Shown here piece by piece: positions 54,230-60,879 of a DNA stretch of 64,000 bases. Location of the stretch: NCBI GenBank assembly GCA_003240695.1, contig QFNC01000013.1, forward strand, positions 1-64,000, given 5' to 3'. The notes under the pieces are model-generated. The model was not told the origin of the DNA and searched no databases. It saw nothing but the letters and a program-made list of their open reading frames with translations. This stretch comes from Pseudoxanthomonas suwonensis (GTDB lineage: Bacteria; Pseudomonadota; Gammaproteobacteria; Xanthomonadales; Xanthomonadaceae). The translations under genes and the position numbers were made by a program. Numbering within the stretch: position 1 is the stretch's first letter; every line of letters begins with the position of its first letter.

Positions 54230-54593
54230 TGCGAGGGTTGTTGATGCCTTGAACCGCCTGCCTGGCATGGCGGATGTTCCGCCGGCCTACCGAATAACCC
54301 GTGAGACAGTCACGCTGGGAGATGGCTACATGGTCGATTTCGCAAGTATCCAAAAGAAATCACAACAGATCGACATCGGCCTTGATACGGGTATTTGCGT
54401 GGATCCCGCTTCGTTGCAGGCTTTCATAAATGCAAGGCAGTCCAGCTCAACGGAAGACATTCATGGAAGAGATGTCGGCAGGGTATACTGGTCGATCAAC
54501 AACGGAATCGTCGTCAAATTCCGATCAATGCCGGATACTTGGAAATGCGTGGATTCCATCAGCATCTACAGGAGACATTCAATTGAGCCATGA
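54051..54593 (+). CDS. Copy 2: immunity-like lipoprotein (X-Tfi candidate)
   Basis: A 180-residue lipoprotein with acylation Cys (AASGCAG). After the shared Ala/Pro linker, TIENILQWPLEGEAGY is the family signature; the core (NRLPGMADVPPAYRI; IDIGLDTGICVDP; NNGIVVKF) diverges from copy 3. Lipoproteins of this kind next to XVIPCD effectors act as periplasmic immunity (X-Tfi). GTG 54051 has a GGAAG upstream; a TTG at 54045 is alternative. It is intact although its effector is broken, so it could still protect against sister cells. Confidence 0.65.
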   Translation: MQQSSRVAVLIAGLMLAASGCAGSATRPAPPPAGSVMQPTVPALTIENILQWPLEGEAGYARVVDALNRLPGMADVPPAYRITRETVTLGDGYMVDFASIQKKSQQIDIGLDTGICVDPASLQAFINARQSSSTEDIHGRDVGRVYWSINNGIVVKFRSMPDTWKCVDSISIYRRHSIEP

Positions 54594-54875
54594 AAACAAT
54601 CCGAAGGCTGTATTGCTGAGCAACGACACTTTTTCCACGTTGCCGGATAACATTCGCAAATGGGTGCTTGCTTCACCCGGGGCAACGGAATTGTTCGACG
54701 AATTCTTTCGCGACAACGAACCTTGCCCGTGCGACCAAAGGTAGGGCTTCCATTCTATGAAAGCGAGCCTGATCCTGCCATCGTCGTGGATAGAGACACC
54801 TGGCCTCGTCTGGCGGGTCCCCATGCACACGAACACCCTCAATGGCATGCGTTCGGCCAAACTTTGATGGCCTGA
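54583..54875 (+). pseudogene. Copy 2: truncated XVIPCD effector remnant
   Basis: An AGGAG at 54570-54574 precedes TTG 54583, which opens SHENNPKAVLLSNDTF and LPDNIRKWVLASPGATELFDEFF, homologous to the N-terminus of the copy 3 effector (AWVTSSDTAAALFDSFF). After a frameshift near 54730 the reading goes on as YESEPDPAIVVDRDTW and ends FGQTLMA-stop at 54873-54875. That is exactly where copy 3 reads LAHEIGHH. The catalytic core and the XVIPCD are gone; the copy 3 leader follows within 6 bp. Confidence 0.7.
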
Positions 54876-54880
54876 CCCTG

Positions 54881-55098
54881 ATCTGCTACGCTGAAACTGG
54901 AGCCATCCGGGAGTTGACCGTGCAACAGCCATCCAGTGTCGCAGCGTTGATCGCAGGGCTGATGCTGGCCGCCTCGGGATGTGCGGGTAGCGCAACCCGA
55001 CCAGCGCCACCACCCGCCGGCGCTGTCGTGCAGCCCACCGTCCCCGCGCTGACCATCGAGAACATCCTGCAGTGGCCGCTGGAGGGGCAGGAAGGCTT
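54881..55098 (+). repeat. Leader repeat, copy 3
   Basis: Same leader as copies 1 and 2, from GATCTGCTACGCTGAAACTGG to the TIENILQWPLEG codons. The GGGAG plus 6-nt spacer before the GTG is best preserved here. Confidence 0.85.
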
Positions 55099-55465
55099 CA
55101 TGCGGGCAGTGGCCCACCTGCGCGATGCTACCTTTTACCGGCTTGTCGCGCCGCTGCAATCGGTGAGTTTGGCACCATTTCGGACCGTAGACGGCTATCG
55201 TGTCGAAACTGTATGGTTCAAGGATTGGACGCAGAGTGTGAGCATAGGACTGGATGATTCTCCTTGCCTTGAGGCGCGAGTTGCCGTTGCTGCCATCGGT
55301 GCCAATCCGGAAGATGTGCATCAAGGTAGTCACGGCGAGGATGTCGGAGCGAAGTACACGGCTGTCCGAAATGGAGTTACCGTTCGGCTTTCAACGGCCA
55401 ATACCACTTCTGCTTGTGTACAGAATATTTATATCGACCTTTCCGCAAGGAGGAATGTGTTATGA
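54920..55465 (+). CDS. Copy 3: immunity-like lipoprotein (X-Tfi candidate)
   Basis: A 181-residue lipoprotein (acylation Cys in AASGCAG) coupled by ATGA to an intact effector gene, the layout expected of an X-T4SS immunity-effector pair. TIENILQWPLEGQEGF is shared with copies 1 and 2. The mature core (YRLVAPLQSVSLAPF; DDSPCLEARVAVAAIGAN; TSACVQNIYIDL) has two Cys likely forming a disulfide. Expected role: neutralise the neighbouring effector in the periplasm. No experimental family match can be shown from sequence alone. Confidence 0.7.
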   Translation: MQQPSSVAALIAGLMLAASGCAGSATRPAPPPAGAVVQPTVPALTIENILQWPLEGQEGFMRAVAHLRDATFYRLVAPLQSVSLAPFRTVDGYRVETVWFKDWTQSVSIGLDDSPCLEARVAVAAIGANPEDVHQGSHGEDVGAKYTAVRNGVTVRLSTANTTSACVQNIYIDLSARRNVL

Positions 55466-56637
55466 AAAGCAAGAGTCATTTGGAGATGTACCCGGAGTTC
55501 GGCGCGATGCCAACCGTTCTTCAGGCCTGGGTGACGTCATCGGATACCGCTGCAGCTTTGTTCGACTCCTTCTTCGCCGAAGGGGGTGTCATTACAGCCA
55601 ACAAGGAGATCAGGCTAGGGACGTATGTTGCGAAGAATCCTCCGGAAATCGAAGTGAATGAAAAACTTTGGATGGGCATGTTGCTTGGGGATGGCAACCC
55701 GTACCCTCAACGGCACATGCTTGGCATGCTGGCACATGAAATAGGGCATCATGAGTACAACCCGGTGGTCAAGACATTCATGGGCAGCCAGCCTGATCAG
55801 TACGTTGCCTATCGCAGTGAATTGGAAGGCCGTGCGATTTTTACCGCTTTCAGGATATTCAAGGAGCTTGAGCAGGAACCGATCCTGAAGAATAATCTTC
55901 CTTTCGACTCGATCGGTTATCTGCAAGGGATGGAGCTCGGTCAACTATACAATCAGTGGAATGCCGGCCAACTTACCGATGAGGCGGTGGTTGGCTTGGT
56001 TGCACAGAAGATTGCCAGCACGCCGTATACCTTGCAGGACAGTGGACATCAGGTTGGCTCAGCACTGACCGACCAGGACGGCGACGGCCGCCTGACCCAT
56101 CGCGATCTGTACCTGCGTGATTTCCAGCGGATTCCGCGCTTTCATCCGCAACCGGATGCGCCGGCCGTGGAGCCCTCGGCAGCCGTGCAGCCGGCAGCCA
56201 TCCCGCTGCTGGACAACCCCACCCATCCCGGCCACGCCCTGTACGCGCAGGCGTTGCAGGGCATGCAGGCCAACCCGCGTTTTCCGGACGGACCGAACCA
56301 GCAGCAGCTGGCCGCCAATCTGGTGGCCGCCATCGCCACCTTGCCCGAGGGTCGTGTCAGTGATGGCCTGCTGCAGGAAAAGCTGTCGCGCATCGATACG
56401 GTCACGCTGTCCAGCGACGGAACGGCCCTGATGGCCATCGACGGCAAGCCGGATGCGAACCTGCGCTTGCGCTACGGCATGCCGCTGGAGCAGGCGCAGT
56501 CGGCCTCGTTCGAGGCGGCCTCGCAGCAGGCCTACGACGCCCTGTCACGTCAACGTATCGACGAGCAGGCGCTGGCGGCGCAGCGCGAACGCGAGCAGCC
56601 ACGCGACTCGAATCCGCCGGGGCCGGTGGTGGGCTGA
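55462..56637 (+). CDS. Copy 3: putative zinc-metallopeptidase effector with C-terminal XVIPCD (X-Tfe)
   Basis: A 391-residue protein with no signal peptide. Residues 1-145 hold the predicted catalytic part with HEIGHH at 92-97 (LAHEIGHHEYN) and a Glu in YRSELEGRAIF (120/122) as possible third ligand. 147-175 is a helical segment (IGYLQGMELGQLY); 204-212 is EF-hand-like (DQDGDGRLT). From about 247 comes the XVIPCD: DNPTHPGHALYAQALQGM, LSRIDTVTLSSDGTALMA, a Gln-rich tail. XVIPCDs are the VirD4 recognition signals of Xanthomonadales T4SS toxins. AAGGAGG lies 8 bp before the ATG. Peptidoglycan or periplasmic protein is the likely target, given the lipoprotein partner. Confidence 0.75.
   Translation: MKSKSHLEMYPEFGAMPTVLQAWVTSSDTAAALFDSFFAEGGVITANKEIRLGTYVAKNPPEIEVNEKLWMGMLLGDGNPYPQRHMLGMLAHEIGHHEYNPVVKTFMGSQPDQYVAYRSELEGRAIFTAFRIFKELEQEPILKNNLPFDSIGYLQGMELGQLYNQWNAGQLTDEAVVGLVAQKIASTPYTLQDSGHQVGSALTDQDGDGRLTHRDLYLRDFQRIPRFHPQPDAPAVEPSAAVQPAAIPLLDNPTHPGHALYAQALQGMQANPRFPDGPNQQQLAANLVAAIATLPEGRVSDGLLQEKLSRIDTVTLSSDGTALMAIDGKPDANLRLRYGMPLEQAQSASFEAASQQAYDALSRQRIDEQALAAQREREQPRDSNPPGPVVG
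56063..56494 (+). repeat. Effector C-terminal module, copy 3 (homologous to 51591-52022)
   Basis: The intact counterpart of the copy 1 module, of equal length. It encodes the EF-hand-like linker and most of the XVIPCD. Confidence 0.85.
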
Positions 56638-56721
56638 TTCCGGACAGCACGGTTTGGCACGCCCAATCGCGATGGCGGTGTGGACGCTCCGCGTCTGACG
56701 GGTGATCTACACCGCGTAGAA

Positions 56722-56775
56722 TGGCGCGATGGATGTTTCCCACCTGATCGACGGGCTGAATGCCGCCCAGCGCGA
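56722..56775 (+). repeat. uvrD start, right member of the direct repeat
   Basis: The genuine uvrD 5' end that is duplicated at 53893. Together the two bracket cassettes 2 and 3 (about 2.8 kb). Confidence 0.8.
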
Positions 56776-58912
56776 GGCCGTGACCGCCGAGCCCGGCCAC
56801 TACCTGGTCCTTGCCGGCGCCGGCAGCGGCAAGACCCGCGTGCTGACCCACCGCATCGCCTGGTTGCATGAGGTGCACGGCGTGCCGCTGCACGGCATCT
56901 TCGCAGTCACCTTCACCAACAAGGCCGCGGCGGAGATGCGTCATCGTGCCGATGCGCTGCTGCAGGACGCTGCGCGCGGGCTGTGGATCGGCACCTTCCA
57001 CGGCCTGGCCCACCGCCTGCTGCGCCTGCACTGGCAGGATGCGCGGCTGCCGGAAGGCTTCCAGATCCTCGACAGCGACGACCAGCTGCGGCTGGTGAAG
57101 CGCGTGCTGCAGCAACTCGATGTGGACGATGCCCGCTTTCCGCCGCGCCAGGTGGCGTGGTGGATCAACGCGCAGAAGGACGAAGGCCGGCGGCCGCAGC
57201 ACATCCAGCCGGCCGGCGGTGGCGGCTGGGACGACGTGATGCTGAAAAGCTACGCGCTGTACCAGGAGCGTTGCGACCGCGCCGGACTGGTGGATTTCGC
57301 CGAGATCCTGCTGCGTGCGCACGAACTGCTGCGCGACACGCCGGCGCTGCTGGCGCATTACCGGCAGCGTTTCGGCGAGCTGCTGGTGGACGAATTCCAG
57401 GACACCAATGCCATCCAGTACGGCTTCGTGCGGCTGCTGGCGGGCGAACGCGGGCACGTGTTCGTGGTCGGCGACGACGACCAGTCGATCTACGGCTGGC
57501 GCGGCGCGAAGGTGGAGAACGTGCAGGCGTTCCTGCGCGATTTTCCCGGTGCGCGCACCATCCGCCTGGAGCAGAACTACCGCTCCACCGCCACCATCCT
57601 GCAGGCGGCCAATGCGGTGATCGCCCACAATCCCGAGCGACTGGGCAAGCAGCTGTGGACCGACAGCTGCCACGGCGAGCCGATCGACCTGTACCGTGCC
57701 TACAACGAGCTGGACGAGGCTGCGTACGTGATCGAGCGCATCCGCCAGTGGGTGCACGATGGCGGCAACTGGGGCGATGCGGCCATTCTGTATCGCAGCA
57801 ATGCGCAGTCGCGCGCGTTCGAGGAAACCCTGCTGGCCGGACAGATTCCCTACCGGGTGTACGGCGGCATGCGTTTCTTCGAGCGGGCGGAAATCAAGGA
57901 CACGCTGGCCTACCTGCGGCTGATCGCCTCGCGCAGCGACGATGCCGCGTTCGAGCGCGCGGTGAACATGCCGGCGCGCGGCATCGGCGAACGCACCCTG
58001 GACGAGGTGCGCCAGCAGGCGCGCCGGCAGGGCGTGTCGCTGTGGGCCGCGTCCGAACAGCTGGTGGCCGGCTCGACATTGGCCGCGCGGTCCCGCAATG
58101 CGTTGGCCGGTTTTTTGCAGCGCATCGAAGCGATGGCCGGCGAAGTGGCGACCTTGCCGTTGCAGGACAAGATCGACCACGTGCTGCAGCACTCCGGGCT
58201 GCGCGAACATTACGAAAAGGAGTCGCGCAACGCGGTGGATTCGCGGGTGGATAACCTGGACGAACTGGTCAGCGTGGCCTCGCGCTTCGTGCGCAGCGAC
58301 GATCCGGAAGCCGCGCAGCTGACTGAGCTGATTGAATTCCTGGCCTACGCGGCGCTGGAGGCTGGCGAGGGCCAGGCCCAGGCCGGCGAGGACGGCGTGC
58401 AGCTGATGACCCTGCACAGCGCCAAGGGGCTGGAATTTCCGCTGGTGTTCCTGGTGGGTCTGGAGGAAGGCTTGTTTCCCAATGCGCGCTCGCTGGACGA
58501 GGCCGGACGGCTGGAGGAGGAGCGTCGCCTGGCTTACGTCGGCATCACCCGCGCGCGCCAGCGGCTGGTCCTGAGCCATGCCGAAACCCGGCGCATCCAC
58601 GGCAGCGACATGTACGGGCTGCCATCGCGATTCCTGCGCGAGATACCCGGGCCGCTGGTGAACGATGTGCGGCCGGCGCCCGTTCGCGGCGTGCCGAGCG
58701 CATCACCAACGCGACACCTGAGCCAGGGCCATGTGGCGCTGGATGCCGCGCCGGACATCGATCTGGGCGCGACGGTGCGCCATCCGGGCTTCGGCACCGG
58801 CACCGTGATCGGCGTGGAAGGCAGCGGTGCCCACGCCCGGGTGCAGGTGAATTTCGACGATGCCGGATCGAAATGGCTGGTGCTGGCCTACGCCAAGCTG
58901 GAACGGGTGTAA
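56729..58912 (+). CDS. uvrD: DNA helicase II UvrD
   Basis: A 727-residue superfamily 1A 3'-5' helicase used in nucleotide excision and mismatch repair. The N-terminus MDVSHLIDGLNAAQREAV is that of UvrD. Walker A AGAGSGKTRVL (29-39), motif Ia TFTNKAAAEMR, Walker B LLVDEFQDTN, motif III GDDDQSIYGWRGA, motif IV RLEQNYRSTATIL, motif V TLHSAKGLEFPLVFL and motif VI EERRLAYVGITRARQRL are all intact. The C-terminal GATVRHPGFGTGTVIG extension also matches. The island upstream leaves the gene complete; its start lies 91 bp from the effector stop. Confidence 0.97.
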   Translation: MDVSHLIDGLNAAQREAVTAEPGHYLVLAGAGSGKTRVLTHRIAWLHEVHGVPLHGIFAVTFTNKAAAEMRHRADALLQDAARGLWIGTFHGLAHRLLRLHWQDARLPEGFQILDSDDQLRLVKRVLQQLDVDDARFPPRQVAWWINAQKDEGRRPQHIQPAGGGGWDDVMLKSYALYQERCDRAGLVDFAEILLRAHELLRDTPALLAHYRQRFGELLVDEFQDTNAIQYGFVRLLAGERGHVFVVGDDDQSIYGWRGAKVENVQAFLRDFPGARTIRLEQNYRSTATILQAANAVIAHNPERLGKQLWTDSCHGEPIDLYRAYNELDEAAYVIERIRQWVHDGGNWGDAAILYRSNAQSRAFEETLLAGQIPYRVYGGMRFFERAEIKDTLAYLRLIASRSDDAAFERAVNMPARGIGERTLDEVRQQARRQGVSLWAASEQLVAGSTLAARSRNALAGFLQRIEAMAGEVATLPLQDKIDHVLQHSGLREHYEKESRNAVDSRVDNLDELVSVASRFVRSDDPEAAQLTELIEFLAYAALEAGEGQAQAGEDGVQLMTLHSAKGLEFPLVFLVGLEEGLFPNARSLDEAGRLEEERRLAYVGITRARQRLVLSHAETRRIHGSDMYGLPSRFLREIPGPLVNDVRPAPVRGVPSASPTRHLSQGHVALDAAPDIDLGATVRHPGFGTGTVIGVEGSGAHARVQVNFDDAGSKWLVLAYAKLERV

Positions 58913-58956
58913 CGCCGCTCCAGCTTGGCTTCCCGCGAACGGTCAGGACGCCCCAC

Positions 58957-60741
58957 TCAGAACTCGCGCGGCGTCTGCTGCTGGCTGGCCTGCGGCAGGT
59001 TGATCGCCGCTTCGCCGCCGCCGGCCGCCTGTCGGCTGCTGGCTTCGATCGGTTGCCGGCTGGCACTGGCGATGTCCAGTGACCCAATGCGGCGGTGGTC
59101 GGACTGCGCGTCGCCCTGGATGGCGAACAGGCGGGTGCCGTCCTTGCTGGTCACCAGCTGGTCCGCGCGATCCAGGCCGTTCTCGCGCATGGTGGCCACG
59201 GTGGCGGCGGCCAGATTCTTCTGCTGCTGCGCATCGAGGGTTTTCAGGCCGGGATTGTCCTTGATCCGTTCCAGCATGTCCTTGTACAGCCCGTTCAGCG
59301 CGTTGGCGGAACTGGTCAGCAGGCCGGCCACGCGCGCGGCTTCCTGCAGATCCCCGTGCAGCCGCTGCGGTGTGTAGGGTTCCCGGCGCTGGCTTTCCGG
59401 CAGCAGATAGGCACCGCGCTCTCGCTCGCCGTCGCGGTCGCGCACGTAGCGCTTCACGTCCTGCATTTCCAGGTCCAGGAACTCTTTCGAGGACTGCTTG
59501 GCCAGCTTCGCCAGCTGCGCGGCCTGGACCGGGTCCAGATCCTTCAGCCTGCCACTGGCCAGGGCATCGACCAGATCGTCGTGCTGGCCCTTCTGGCGCA
59601 GGAAGGCGAAAAAGCGGTCGCGGGTGTCGGGGTTCTGGCCGAACAGCGCAGTGATGCGGCCGACCGTGTTGGCGGCATTCTCCGGGCCGTCGGGCATGCC
59701 TTCGACCAGGCGCAGCGCCTTGGTGATGGCTTTCTTCGGCTGCATGTCCTCGGAGAAGGGGAAGCGCTCGCGGAATTCGTCCCAACGCGGCGCCAGCAGG
59801 GCTTCGCGGGCGCGCTTGATCAGCTCGAACGCGCCTGCGGCGAAGGCCACGATGGCCATGCCGGCCGGCGCGATGCCGACCAGTGCGGCGGCCCAGCCGG
59901 TGGCGCGGGCGCCGAACAGCAGCGCGGTGGAGCCCACGCTGCCGGCCAGCTTGAAGCCGCCATTGAGCATGTCGAAGGCGGACTCCACGCGCGCGTCGGT
60001 GTCCAGCGCCTTGCCGGTGGCCGGGTCGCGGCCGTTGAACACGCGCTCGGCATTCTGGCCCAGATCCTTCGCGTCCTTGGCGACACTCTTGATGGCGGTG
60101 TAGCGCTCCAGGATCTTCGCCGCCTCGCGTTCCTTGCCCATGCCGCTGGCGAACTGCAACACGCCGCGCAGGGCCGCTTCGCCCAGCGGCGCGCCTTCGG
60201 CCTCGGCGGTGCGGCCGGCCTCCAGACCCTGCTGCACGGCGTCGAGGGTCTTCACCACGTCCTGCTGGCCGGCGGCATCGGCCAGCTTGCGCAGTTCGGT
60301 GATCAGATCATCGACCGGCTGCGGTCCCTTGGCGTCGCGCTCGGCCACCCATTGGCCGGCATGGTCGAGCAGGGCTTGCTGCTGCGCGGCGTCCACGCTC
60401 AGGGCGTAGCCCAGGAACGGGGTGCCGGGACGACCATCGGCCTTGTCGATGCCGGCCTGCAGCTTCCAGGCCGGATCGACCAGCGCCGGCGTGCCGTCGG
60501 CACCTGTCAGCGTGGTGCGGCCGTAGTCGACCATCGCGTTGAGGGTGTCTTCATCCACCACCCGGCCGTTGCGCTGCAGGATGTCGGCCACCATGGCGCG
60601 GGCGACGATGGCTGCATCCAGCTCGGTATCGGTGGGCAGCAGCACGGTGTAGGCGCCGACCTGGGCGTTGGCCTGGCCCTGCCCGGCATACAGGCGCGGG
60701 GCAGTGGCGAGGGGCTGGTCGGGAGTGACGACGGCGTTCAT
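58957..60741 (-). CDS. Second XVIPCD protein, candidate membrane-active X-T4SS effector
   Basis: A 594-residue protein with no signal peptide. The N-terminal 240 residues are helical, Ala/Gln-rich with no recognised catalytic motif. About 262-308 is a Gly/Ala-rich hydrophobic hairpin (GSVGSTALLFGARATGWAA; LVGIAPAGMAIVAFAAGAF) flanked by charged helices, as in pore-forming toxins. The C-terminal XVIPCD (about 478-594) has LNGLYKDMLERIKDNPGL, NGLDRADQLVTSKDGTRLFA, IGSLDIASASRQPIE and a Gln-rich end. AAGGAT precedes ATG 60741. No lipoprotein immunity gene is adjacent; the ankyrin protein is the upstream neighbour on the same strand. Confidence 0.75.
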   Translation of the reverse strand: MNAVVTPDQPLATAPRLYAGQGQANAQVGAYTVLLPTDTELDAAIVARAMVADILQRNGRVVDEDTLNAMVDYGRTTLTGADGTPALVDPAWKLQAGIDKADGRPGTPFLGYALSVDAAQQQALLDHAGQWVAERDAKGPQPVDDLITELRKLADAAGQQDVVKTLDAVQQGLEAGRTAEAEGAPLGEAALRGVLQFASGMGKEREAAKILERYTAIKSVAKDAKDLGQNAERVFNGRDPATGKALDTDARVESAFDMLNGGFKLAGSVGSTALLFGARATGWAAALVGIAPAGMAIVAFAAGAFELIKRAREALLAPRWDEFRERFPFSEDMQPKKAITKALRLVEGMPDGPENAANTVGRITALFGQNPDTRDRFFAFLRQKGQHDDLVDALASGRLKDLDPVQAAQLAKLAKQSSKEFLDLEMQDVKRYVRDRDGERERGAYLLPESQRREPYTPQRLHGDLQEAARVAGLLTSSANALNGLYKDMLERIKDNPGLKTLDAQQQKNLAAATVATMRENGLDRADQLVTSKDGTRLFAIQGDAQSDHRRIGSLDIASASRQPIEASSRQAAGGGEAAINLPQASQQQTPREF

Positions 60742-60879
60742 CGGATCGGATCCTTGTCAGGCGTGAAGGCGTGCCCTCCCGCTGCGGAGGGTGCTTCGGT
60801 GGGCAGTCCGTGCCACCACCGTTGCGCCGATCCTAACGCGGCCGATGGTGGTTTGCAAAGGGGTATCGCATCGACCGGA

